Assembly (NCBI GenBank): GCA_947462335.1
Contig: OX381704.1
Coordinates: 46,628,942-46,692,941 of the forward strand
DNA: 64,000 nucleotides
Source: Harmothoe impar
Lineage: Eukaryota; Annelida; Polychaeta; Phyllodocida; Polynoidae
Direction of reading: 5' to 3'
Below, piece by piece: positions 1 to 11,700 of this stretch (within the stretch, counting starts at the first letter, position 1; every line of letters starts with the position of its first letter). Position numbers and translations under genes: made by a program. Below the pieces are notes generated by a model, which saw only the letters and a list, made by a program, of their open reading frames with translations, had not been told where the DNA came from and did not search any database.

Positions 1-615
1 GTTTTTGGCATGATGCATGACTGGATAAAGGGTACCTACTTATCTGTGGATGCGGCTAGCTTGTTGTGTTGTAGAAGAGAGTCGTGAACACACTCTTCTA
101 ACGTCCTCGCATGTTGATCACTGTGTCAAAGAAAATACTATTTGGTACTGGTCCATATTGTTACACGGTAATAAGCTACCGATATTCCTTTTACAGTTAC
201 TGTGACACGCTACATATACACTGCTACAGTTTTCCCCTGGGTGTTTTACACTTGAAAACCACTGACACGTGTTGTAATTCACCGCTTACTATAGAAGTAC
301 AGACTCAAAAGGGAGGAACATGTTTATGATACATTGTACAAGATGTAAAACATGTTATTCATCATCACAGGTGTACATATATACCACTCAAAAACCAGTG
401 CCGTGTTTGAAAGTCTGCATGTGGGTTATAATGTAAGCTATTTAAACGTGCAGTACAGTAAAGTAGATATTTATTTTCAGAACCCCTGTTCGGGTTATAG
501 GGTTATGCCAAAGTCTCCATACGGGTTATAGGCGTGATGTGGGTTATATGCGGCAATTAACTGTACCGGTAATTCTTGCACACCGATTCCGTTGGGCATA
601 TTTCCTCTGACTTAC
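1..615. other. INTS13 intron, left edge of window
   Basis: The next INTS13 exon is not recognisable here. The stretch 480-560 has short imperfect copies of a CGGGTTATAGG motif, probably repeat debris. I see nothing else supportable. Confidence 0.5.
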
Positions 616-1632
616 TTCTTGATGGTGGTGAGACAGATGATGCGGCCGGCATTACCGGTGAGGCCGGCCGAGTCGTTGAGCGAGGTGCGGCTCTTGTGCT
701 GTTTGTGGGTGGGTTCACACATGATCTCCACTGCCTGAGATAGCCCATGCATAACCGTACAGTCATACCCTTCTCCCACCTTATTACGTGGGGGCCCCGC
801 CTGGGCCAGGGCCAGTAGCATCTATATTAGGGAATGGTATACATACATTATTTCAATTAGTATAAGGGACTTGTTATGTTTAACTCAGTTTCGTGTCAAC
901 CGGTATCAACCTTAAAACTATACAACAAACTAGACGTTGAATTTGAGGGTATTTGATTCTTTTCTTAGAATTGATACCAGAGAGTTTGAGTAGATTTAAT
1001 TTTAGAATTATAGCCAGAAATAACATCATTAATTACTGATATCCTTTACATATGTTTTAACATCATATATTAGATATTTTACTGTATCTGTTCCTAATAG
1101 TTGAGGAGACTGTCTGACTTACCGCCTGCAGTCCCTGGTCCTGTGGCTCCCAGGTTGTTAAAACACGAGCAACCGAGTCGCTGGTCACTATCCTGATCTA
1201 TAAATGAAATACACAAAGGTATTAAATGTCCTCCGTTGCCTCAGATTTAACGTGAAGTTATGTCAGATACCGCAGGCTACTTATCAAAACTTAGTATCTG
1301 TACAGAATATATCATAGACGGTACAAATGTACATATACCGTAAATCCTTTGTTATTGTTTATGACCCAGGTTTTATGAAACTAATTTATCTTTGATACTA
1401 TGACACTTACAAGTTTATCGGTGGGGAAGATGTCGTACACTATCCGGGCGTACTCTGCGGTAGCCTCCACGTTACACGTCCACAGCGTCTTGGCTATGGG
1501 TGCCTGGGGGATGATGCCGGTGGCCTGTCGCTTGCTGAACACATCAAACTCCAGAAGCTCCTTACTGGACTGCAGCAAGTGTGGGCTGCGGTCCAGCACC
1601 AGGACCGTCTTGTGAGAGTGGGGGCACGCCAT
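616..1632 (-). CDS. INTS13: Integrator complex subunit 13 (INTS13/Asunder), N-terminal exons, partial
   Basis: Three coding exons on the minus strand: 1632-1411 (ATG at 1632, 74 codons), 1197-1123 (25 codons) and 821-616. Donors read GTAAG and acceptors end in AG, and all joins keep frame. The product starts MACPHSHKTVLVLDRSP and contains GIIPQAPIAKTLWTCNVEA, YDIFPTDKL and, in exon 3, NAGRIICLTTIK. These match the conserved N-terminal von Willebrand A-like region of INTS13 in order and spacing. INTS13 is a nuclear subunit of the Integrator snRNA-processing and transcription-termination complex, also linked to dynein and mitosis. About 167 residues of a protein near 700 are present; the remaining exons lie beyond base 1. 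The gene is transcribed away from EFCAB10, with about 4 kb of repeat-filled DNA between the two starts. Confidence 0.93.
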
Positions 1633-2807
1633 GGTGGGGTGTCTTTAAAATCCTAAAAATGACAATGTCAAAATAATTACCTTAGATCAAAGTGGGCACT
1701 CATCCTTCCTGCTTGACCTTAATTATTGGAAAACTGCTTCACCTCTTTATTAAATACAGATGAATTCTTTTAAAGTAAAGAAGGAAAAGCTACTTTAAAC
1801 TGGGGTGATTTTTTGGCTCTTTGGGGTGACTTTGGCTCAAAACATAAAAATGTGCTGCCAAAAGCCCTGCAGAATTCAATTAGACTTCAATAGGGAAGAT
1901 TATTATTTTAAACTTATATTGATAACAATCTTTTGTTGTAATGAGTTTTTTTTCTATATTTCAACAATGTAGTTGTATGAAATTCATGGCAGAGAAAGTG
2001 TGTGCAATCAGAAAAGGCGACCAATGATCCCCACTATTTTTGGGACAACATATTTGAAAATTTTGCTTTTCTTTGACCCAAGTGTTGTTTAGTGTAATCA
2101 TATAGCAAATACGGTAATCAAGTTCTCTTTTAAAATTAGAATATATACTTATGTCAAGATTTCCATCCCATGTGGCTTTAATCCATAATATCCCTCATAG
2201 GCACATGGATTTTGTAGGCCATGCAAGTCTATCATAAGAATTTATGTCTACAGGCACTTTTTTTCATATTTTTCATATAATATGACATTGGGAATGGCTA
2301 TCATAATTCTCTACTTCCTTCAAAATTATGTTTAAAATATGCTTTTACCAGATAGGCCTAAGCTATGAAATTAGAATACAGGCGGGGCCATCAGTCCCAA
2401 GTGGGTCCATCAGTCCCAAAATATGGGGCCATCAGTCCCAAGTGGGGTTAACTTGACGTGGGGCCAACTGTCCGTGGGGCCTAGATGGATACATCTGCAG
2501 GCACGTCGTGCAGATGGTGAGAACACAAGTCTGTGACCTAGAGAATGAACTTCCAGTCTGTGTTCTGAACAATGCAGTAGGTTCTCAGGCCCTAGTTCTA
2601 CTTCTAGTAGGGAAGGCTCCCATGGTTCCTGGGTATCTTAACTGTACAACTGACCTGTTTTTGGAAGTTGTCCCATTCATTTAATATTCCATCAGAGGTA
2701 TTTGTAAATTGGCTTATCTGAATCTGAATCAATGATCTCCATTTTGTAAATATTATTGACTGGCCCTCTCTCTGGTGGGTAGGATCTGAACTACAGATTG
2801 GCTCTTA
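1633..2807. other. INTS13 upstream region
   Basis: AT-rich non-coding DNA upstream of the INTS13 start. At 2385-2490 a phrase, GGCCATCAGTCCCAAGTGGG, recurs three times as a short degenerate tandem repeat. No core promoter motif is obvious. Confidence 0.4.
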
Positions 2808-3553
2808 GGGAGGGTTCATTATTTATGGCAGGGGGGGGGTGAGCGTTTGGCAAATCGAATACGTCAAAAATAATTGGCCCCCCCCCTCAGAATAGGTTGA
2901 AAAAAAAGGCCCCCCCCCTCGGAATAGGTTTAAAAAAAAGCGCCCCCCCCCCTCACCCTGGATCGTTTTCAACTTTATTACAAAAACGATAGTGGTGTCT
3001 ACTAATTGTATGCATTTAATCCTGGGCACTTTTTTACCTACAATTTACTACCTTGCAAAAAATACATCCATTCGTAAGGTGTTTTAGTGTAAACGTCTCA
3101 TGATACTCGCTGGTGAGCGATAATAGTCAAACCTCAGACACTCAACTTACATACCGTTGAGTTTAAGGGCCCCAGTGCTTATAAATTGGAAGCTCCCATA
3201 CCCTCAGTGCTTACATGAGGCCGGCACTTTCTTGAAGACTGACAAAATGGTGGGCTATTCTGAGTGTCAAAAGTGATGCAGTGAGAAATTTGCTGGGAGT
3301 TTGAGGAAAATTTTAGAAAATTTTGAAAATATTGACATAATTTGGTAAAATATAACACAGGCTGTTACCAAAATTCGCGACATTTCAACGTACTAAATTC
3401 GCGACATTTTTAGGAATACCCCTAAAAAAAAAGGCCCCCCCTCTAAGAATAGGGTAAAAAAAAAAGGCCCCCCCCCCTTTGAATACCCCTAAAAAAATTT
3501 GCCCCCCCCTCAAATGCTCACCCCCCCCCCTGCCATAAATAATGAACCCTCCC
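2808..3553. mobile_element. MITE copy A, TTA duplication, G/C-tract arms (PIF/Harbinger-like)
   Basis: Non-autonomous element flanked by TTA at 2805-2807 and 3554-3556. The terminal inverted repeats begin GGGAGGGTTCATTATTTATG on the left and are mirrored on the right. Long G or C runs sit just inside each arm. It has no coding capacity. Two shorter relatives lie at 17215-17495 and 20391-20709. A 3-bp TTA duplication is typical of PIF/Harbinger elements, but family assignment is inference. Confidence 0.8.
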
Positions 3554-3680
3554 TTAGATTCAACTAGACTGGCGCAATCCGTCCTCGCTCTCGCTCCTGT
3601 TGCTCTCCCGATTGATCTAAGGACGGGTAAAGAGCTCGGCTTGGACCCTTCACTGGTGGCCAAAATGTAGGCCTACAACA

Positions 3681-3896
3681 GTGACTATACATGGGTAGCT
3701 AGAAAAAACACCGTGTCGCTGTGTCGATTTTTAGCAAGGCCAAAGTGCCGTGTCGCCGTGTCGATTTTTATCTTATACAAACTTCTCAATTTTTTGTGTC
3801 CGTCGATTTTTAAGCCCCCCGTGTCGTACGGGTCGAATTTAAGAACCCCCCGTGTCGCCGTGTCGCACGTGTCGAATTTTACCCACGTATAGTCAC
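3681..3896. mobile_element. GTGTCG-rich MITE, copy 1, 6-bp target duplication
   Basis: The terminal inverted repeat GTGACTATACATGGGTA (3681) is mirrored at 3880-3896 with one mismatch. It is flanked on both sides by ACAACA. The interior repeats the phrases CCGTGTCG and GTCGATTTTTA several times. A second copy is at 60260-60481 with its own 6-bp duplication. Confidence 0.8.
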
Positions 3897-3929
3897 ACAA
3901 CATGGATCCCATTTCATTCATTATCATTA

Positions 3930-4979
3930 CCGTCAACCGGGGCTACTTTGAACAGCGGGGCTACTTTGAACACCAAAAAAATAAAATGATATATTCACAT
4001 TTTTAATGGTGAAATACATTTCATTGATCTTTGTTATAAATTTCATTTTATTGTTTATGTCACTTTTCTGAAAATATGTCACTTTTCTAGAGAATATCCT
4101 GAAATGACTGCTTGGCAGTGAATCCAAGATGGCCGCCATCCTGAAATGAGTTTAGTCGTTACACTGCAACTTTGCGCTGTACAAAGCAAAGTGTTTCCTT
4201 TCTAATCCATTATGCATTACTAATTGGAAGAGAAATACACCAACAAATAATACATTTTAGAAAAAAAGAATTCTTACGAGAATTTCTATGGAAAATTCAG
4301 ACATTTCATGAATTTAGTGTCTTTTTCTCAAATTCGGGGCTACTTTGAAAACTGGCGGGAGCACTATTCCAAGTCACCATTTATCTACAAATTGAAAAAA
4401 AAAATTCATGTTCAGATACATAATTTTGTTGCTTATGTCCTTTAGTGTTAAAATCATCTCTGTTTAAAAATAATGATTAAATATTTTTAGTCCAGTAGCT
4501 AGCCTATTGATAGACTACGATGAAAATGATGACTCGTTCAGCTGATGACTGTTCGTGTGTGGGCTACTTTGAATAGGCCTGGATGGGCTGTATCACACAT
4601 CTATTTGAACTTACCATCTACCATTACTCCTCCCCAGTTAAATTATTATCAACACTTATAAACTTATTGGGAAGGGTCCTGGAAATGATTTTCAGTGACC
4701 ATACCCTAATTAACCAAATTCTCCAACCAGATATGGTCGAGTGCAATTAGATTAGCGGGTTGCTGTTCAAAGTAGCCCCGATGTGGGGGCTACTTTGAAA
4801 ATGTACAATATTGCTGAAAATGCATATTAGATGTAAAATTCTAAAAATCAAATTGGATTTTTTACAAAGGCATGGATACTCCCCTGTTTTATTTGACAAA
4901 ACAAAATTATTGCATTGCATATGTTACACGGGGCAATGCAAAATGCCAAAAGAATGTTCAAAGTAGCCCCGGTTGACGG
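3930..4979. mobile_element. Non-autonomous DNA transposon with TA duplication
   Basis: The termini read CCGTCAACCGGGGCTACTTT on the left and the reverse complement on the right, with TA immediately outside each end (3928-3929 and 4980-4981). The phrase GGGGCTACTTTGAA recurs inside on both strands near 3957, 4337, 4560, 4768 and 4788. No transposase frame is visible. The TA duplication fits Tc1/mariner-type mobilisation. Confidence 0.78.
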
Positions 4980-5582
4980 TATGCCATTTGATTTGAGATG
5001 TCTGGCAATGTGGGTGCACAGATTCAGTCTGAATACTAAATATATTACCAACTTGGAGTGATCAAAGTGAGTAAAAGGACACATAAACCATAACTGAACC
5101 CAGCTAATACCATTATACAGCCACAATTATTATGTACTGCCTGTAATAGAGATGATAGAGTCTAGAGGCTAGACCCAAACTCTACTCTCTTGCACAGCCA
5201 CAGTTGCAGTCTTGGTAGGCCTACTTGGCCTCTCCTGCTCTCCTATCAGTATCACCGAGTGCATGACTGGCGTCATGCCATGATCATGTACGAGGTCTTG
5301 AGTATAATCTGCCCACTATGACCACATGTATCGCTACTATTACCTTATGTGGTTCAATTCTCGACCTGTTCGCGGAAAATCAGGGAAAATATCTTTATTT
5401 TCACCGGTCAGCGAGCACTTGTTGTTCTTCCGTGGAGGCTGCCATCTTGGATCTCGTGAGATAACGCGAACGTCAGGGACATTCTCCAACCATATTCTCT
5501 AAGTCATATTTCTGTTTGGGTGGTCTAGATAACTGCCTGGAGAGTGGACGCCGTTGCCCGGGTCCGTTCAGACGTAAACAAC

Positions 5583-5709
5583 ATGGCAGGCGAAGAAGCA
5601 GGCGCAGATACTTGGCCAAGGGAAAATGAGGCAACTGACTACTTGAAAAAGCACAAAGTTCTGGAATTGTTAGATAATCTAACGTCCCAATTGATATATC
5701 ATCGACCAG
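5583..5709 (+). CDS. EFCAB10: EFCAB10 exon 1 (RIIa/DPY-30-like region)
   Basis: Starts at ATG 5583 in the context AACATGG and ends at CCA-G before GTTGGT. It encodes 42 codons plus one base, including the acidic leader MAGEEAGADTWPRENEA and the two-helix RIIa segment. Confidence 0.92.
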
Positions 5710-8700
5710 GTTGGTTTTTGTTGAGATATCAATTCAGAATCCGTTGTTTGATACCCTGTCATCGAAGGCTTCTTCAACGTACAAAATTATTCCTGAAGTT
5801 TTGTGGTTGTGTTTTATGCTTTCAATTTTCAGCGGCTGAAAGGGTAGGGGGTACACCATATTGTATATCATCAAATAGGCCAGGAGCCATCAACTGTATG
5901 TATTCTCCTATATTATCGCATGACCCTTTATAAGGGTCACAAGTACCCAGCATTAATGGGCCAGTGCAGCTGAGTGCTGACACAATCATGGGCCAATGCG
6001 GCAATGGCAATGCTGGCAACGGTACTGGGGCCGGGCCGGTGCTGGCAATACGGTTCTGGCCCAGTACAGAAATGCAAATAGGGGCGACACCGGGCCAGTA
6101 CAGTGTGCCATAATTAGACCGGACCTGTTCTATCTCCGTGCTCCGTTTCTCTCCGTCCCCTAGGGGCCGACCAACTACGGTGACAACGCTGCCTAGCCAT
6201 AATCGGCTCAGTACTGGGCCTATATTGTGCCACTACTGGGCCAATGCTGGCATGCCAATACTGGCCCAGTACAGTGTGCCATAAACAGCCTATACTGGGC
6301 CAATACTGGGCCAATACTGGCCCAGAACTGTATACCAAAAATCTGGCCAGTGTAAGATGTGTAGGATACTAAAGGAATGATCAGAATGGAAACACAACCA
6401 TGATCGTTCAGTGTCACGTGTAGACTGTCCTTTTATTATCGCCCATCGTCCGTAGTTCCCTCCTTTCTCGCCAGGCGGCAGCACATACGTTACATCTCCC
6501 TTTCTTCACACTTTTTTTTTTTTTTTGAACAACAAGGAACACTGGATAACTACAGCAACATATGAAAGCTGGAACAAGATAATTTCCTGGAGTAGCTACT
6601 GAGTCAATATAATAGGCTTTGAAAATACCCTGAAAGGAAACACAATAAAATACAAATAAATAAAATCAGTCACTCAGAACTTGCACATAATAAACACTAT
6701 AAATGTCAACGGCAGTTTTTTTTTTTGTTTTTTTTTTTGTTGGTTTGTTTGTGTCACTCTTAAACAGACATATTACAGGTCAAGCCTCCTTGGGGGTCTG
6801 CTCAACCTGCCACTACTGGTGCGATATTGTGCACCCTCACTATGAACAGAACCCTCTCCGCCAGCAGGAATGGGAAGCACACCCATGGGGCTATCCACAG
6901 TTGGATGGGTGGCTTTCTTGGGCGATAGCGGCTTAGGACTTGGCAGAGATGGCATCGGGACAACCGGCTGTTGTGGTATTACATCCATTGTAGGGCTAGG
7001 GGCTACATTAGGCCTAGTCAGTTCATCCGAGGCGCCAAAACTGTTAGCTTTGTGTGTTGCCAACCGCAGATGTCGCCTGTTTCTCCTGTACTTATGCCCT
7101 TCACGATCCACTATATAGGATCTTGGTTGCTCATGGTGCCTGACAATGGTAGCTGGTACCCATCTCTTGGTTCCTGGGAATGGTGCCATTCTCACTGGGT
7201 CACCCACTTGAAGTGGTGGTAGATCTCGTGGGTGTTTAGCATCGTGATAGTGCTTTTGTGACCTTTTGGACTGATCCAAGGCCTTCCTCACCTCCTGCAT
7301 GTCAATCTGTTTTGGGTCCAACAGCTCCGTTGCTATCGGGATCATATTGCGGGGTCTCCTGCCCATACTCAGTTGGGCTGGTGATAGGCCACAACTCTCC
7401 ATGGGAGTCGTCCTATAGTCCAATAAGGCCATATATCGCTGGGCTCTGTCACTGGACTTAGCCCAAAGTCTTTTAACAGTCTGCACTGCCCTCTCGGCCT
7501 CTCCGTTCGACTGTGGGTAGTTGGGAGAAGAGGTCACATGTGTAATCTGCTTTTCGTCGCAGTACTTTCTGAATGCTTGACTTGAGAACTGTGGCCCATT
7601 GTCAGTCCTTAGCACATCTGGTAGGCCATGTGTAGCCAGCTGGCGCATTAGCGTCTCCTTTGTGGTCTCGCTCGACATGTCTGCTAGTTTGTCCACTTCG
7701 ATAAACTTAGACATATAATCCACAGTTAACAAATAGTTCTCCCCTTTCCACTCAAATATGTCACTGGCTGCCTCCTGCCAAGGACGTTGGGGTGTCGGTG
7801 TGGGACGCATTGTCTCGGCTGGCTGTTTGTTCTGAAAGGTGTTGCAGATCGCACAGTCACTGACCAAGTCTTCGATCTGCTGTGACATCCCCGGCCAATA
7901 AAGTGCTTCTCTAGCTCTTTGCTTGCACTTCGTGATTCCGAGGTGCGACTCATGCACTTGTGATAGCATCTCTGGGCGAAGGCTTGGTGGTACCACAATC
8001 CGCATACCTTTGTATACAATCCCGTCTGATACAGCTAGTTCATCTCTATTTGTCCAATACACTCTCACGCTATGTGGAACTTGCTCTTTAGTGTCTGGCC
8101 ATCCCTTTAGTATCAGATGGTATAGCTCATTCATTTCATCTGGGGTGGCTTCCTGGAAGCTACGATATCTCGTCGGCGTGACCGCGATGAAGTTGACCAT
8201 GTTAACTACTATGTGTTCAATGTCCTCTTGTTCACCAGGTAGGTTTGCACGGCTAAGGGCATCTCCCATTGGGATGTCCTTCCCTGGAACATAGCAAACA
8301 TTCAAATCGTAGGGCTGGAGGCGCAGCATCATCGTCTGGAGTCTCATTGGCGCCGCTAGTATGGGTTTCTTGAAGATAGACTGAAGCGGCTTGTGATCGG
8401 ACTCCACCAATACCTCCTTGCCGAACACATAGTGGTGAAACTTCTTACAAGAGTGGACGATGGCAAGAGTCTCTTTCTCAATCTGTGCATATCCTTTCTC
8501 TGTGCTTGTGAGGGCTCTTGAAGTGTATGCCACTGGTCTATCCTCTTGCAACAGAACACCTCCCAAAGCATAGCCAGAGGCGTCACACTGAATCCTAACT
8601 GGCTTCCGCACATCATAGTAAGCCAGTACTGGTGCGTTGCAACACAGGTCTTTTAGCTTGTCAAAGCTGCACTGTTCAGGCTCTTCCCAAACAAAGTCTG

Positions 8701-11700
8701 AATCCTTCTTTGTGAGCTCTCGAAGGGGCGCATCAATGTCACTCAGGTTAGGGATGAACTTAGAGATGTACTGCAAGAATCCCAAAAACCTACGTACGTC
8801 CTCCTTTGTCTGGGGTCTTGGCATATCTCGAACTGCCTCGACTTTGTCAGGGTCTATCTGGAGGCCCTCTGATGAAAGTATGTGGCCAACATACTTCACA
8901 CTCGATTTCTTCACTTGGCATTTCTCGAAGTTTAACTTCAGGTTCCATTCAGTCGCTCGTCTGACGACCTTTGCCATGATACTGTCGTGGTGGCTCTCGT
9001 CACGCCCTGCCACTAGTATGTCGTCCATCACTGCATATGCTCCTGGAATGTCCTCTAACATGGCATCCATTATCCGCTGATAGATCTCTGGTGCCGACTT
9101 TATCCCAAAGGGCAATCTTAGCCAGCGGTACCTTCCCACTGGCGTGTTGAAGGTCGTCAATAGGCTTGATTCATAGTCAATCTGGATCTGTAGGAAACCT
9201 GACTTGGCATCAATAACTGTAAACACCTTTGCATCTGGTATGGATGCCACAATGTCCTCTACTGCCGGTGTTGGGTAATGCTCCCGTCGAATGGCCTTGT
9301 TTAGGTCCCTTGGATCTGAACATATCCTAATTTTGTCTTTCTTTTCCACCACAACCATGGAGCTGACCCAATCAGTAGGTTCTTTCACCTTGGCAATGTG
9401 ACCATCTGCCACCATTTCTTTTAGCTTAGACACAACCTTCTCGCGCATGGAGTGGGATGGGCGACGATTCCCATGTACAACTGGTCTCACTGTTGGATCA
9501 ATCTTCAGTGAGTACACTCCTGGCAGAGTTCCAGTCAAACTCCTCAGCTCTGGATATTTGTCTATACCTCTGTCGACTGCATGTATGCGCTTGATGAGGC
9601 CCAACTCGGTACATGCCGCTCCAGACAAGAGGGTACTCTGGTCCTGTTCAGTGATGTAGAACTTGACCTCAATCTCCTGAGATTTCCACCACACCCGGAA
9701 CACCGCAGATCCGAGTAGGGGAATCGGGTGCTGTGTATATGACAGATATACACGCTTAGTGGGTCGAATGGCAGGTCTTTCTGGTATCTTATTGTATGTC
9801 TTTGCAGACATAAAGGACTTTGAAGCGCCAGTATCTAATTGCATCCGTACCTTGATACCACCAATCGTCAACTTCTCCCACCATCCATTCACCTTGTGGC
9901 TCTTCCCGTACTGGCTGCACTGCGTGCACTAGATGGGCAAATCCGACGTCAGACTCGTCACTGCTCGACTCTTCATTTGAGCGCTCGTCAACGGCATGCG
10001 CACTTTTCTTGAATGTCCTCTTGGACTTAGTGCATACCGATACAAAATGCCCCTTGCCTCTACAGTAGTTGCAAGTAGCATTGTGTGCTGGGCAGTTGCT
10101 GTGACTCGCATCATAACCACACTTTTCACACATCTCAGATTTCTGGTTACCCTTGGGTGGTTTCTCTCTAGGTGGTGCTTGCTTCTTTTTATTTTTACCG
10201 TGCTTGTCGTGTCTGACTGCGTGGACAGCGCTGTCCTCCTCCCAGTCCAACACCTGCATAGTCTCCCTTGAGGACTCATTGCTACGACCAAATGTGATGG
10301 CCATCCGAAGGGTGAGCTCCTCCCCCTTGTCAAAGCACTTTTCTTTCACAGATGCCTGACGCACTCCTATGACAATCACATCACGCAGCATCCGGTCCTC
10401 ATGAGTGGGATCATATCCGCAGTCTTTTACCAGTACACGCAGCGCCGTGACAAAATCGTCGAACTTTTCATCTGCCTTCTGCTTCCTGCGCAGGAACCTG
10501 GCAGTTGCTCTGATCTCATCTCTGAATGGCTTAACATAGTCCTCATATTTCTTGTACACTGCCTGTAAACTCTCATTTTCTGCTGGATCATCCCCAGTGG
10601 CCGGTAACCAGGTAAAGGTACTGTACAGCTCACGACCTTTATCCCCGATGAATGTCATTAAAAAGTTCACCTTCTCTTTCTCCGACTTCTTTGAAAGGGG
10701 ACCCCCAAAATGGAATGTACAGTGTTGCTTGAACCGTTGCCACTCCCTGGACAGGTCGGTAGCCTCCCAGTTCATGGAGGGAGCACTGCCGTTGGAGTAA
10801 CTTTCTGCCATCTTAACTTGAGCCTTTATACTTGCAGAATTGCAGAATTGCTCACCACTAGCTATCAGTAGGACTACAGTGCTGGAACAGGTCTGGGAAC
10901 CAACACACTCGACTAGCTAGAATACACTATATAGGCTTCACACACTTGACATATGGCACATTGACTCCTTCAATCCAGATTGGGTTCAATACTTGTATTG
11001 TTCTTGACAGCACATTGGTTACACAAAAGTTCAAGGCAGGTCACTTTGTCTTTGGGGCATCAAGTCTACTCACTGTTTCCTCAGTCTTGACAAATCCTTC
11101 ACACATCTCCTGGTATGCACAAACATCATTTCATCACTTAGCAATACCAGGTGGGTTCAACCTTCTCTCCTGTGTAGAGAAAACCACTTCTGACAGCCAT
11201 GTAAGATGTGTAGGATACTAAAGGAATGATCAGAATGGAAACACAACCATGATCGTTCAGTGTCACGTGTAGACTGTCCTTTTATTATCGCCCATCGTCC
11301 GTAGTTCCCTCCTCTCTCGCCAGGCGGCAGCACATACGTTACAGCCAGTATCAATCATACCATGTACATGTATTATGAGTTATATAATTGAGACAAAATA
11401 CATCATATTGCCACCCATTGCACATCCTGCACACATAGATAGTGTTTTAAATAAGTGACCTGTCAAACATCTTTCCTCAACTAGTTTTAACAACCAGGAG
11501 TGAAGGAGACCAATCTTATCCACATATGCCATAGCAAGCTACCAGTATAAGATATATCTTTAAAATGCAAACATGAGGTGTTTATAATGAAAACCTCTTT
11601 GTTAGCCAATAGCTGACCATATTAAATTCATAATGTTGTATTATATAGATGTCCAGTGATATCTCTTTCATCATAAACTTATTTTCAACTTGTTAAGGGC

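Larger units (their letters stand above)
6351..11343 (-). mobile_element. Complete Ty3/gypsy LTR retrotransposon (Mag-lineage-like)
   Basis: Two 144-bp LTRs (6351-6494 and 11200-11343) bound a 4,993-bp insertion flanked by GCCAG on both sides (6346-6350 and 11344-11348). The LTRs start TGTAA, end TTACA, and differ at one base by my reading. Gag (10811-9789) and pol (9892-6773) are intact on the minus strand. A polypurine tract, GAAGAAAGGGAGA, abuts the 3' LTR. A candidate primer-binding site, TGGCTGTCAGAAGTGG, follows the 5' LTR and resembles a tRNA-Leu site with one extra base. Near-identical LTRs and open frames show a very recent insertion. It lies in EFCAB10 intron 1, antisense to that gene. 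Confidence 0.97.
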
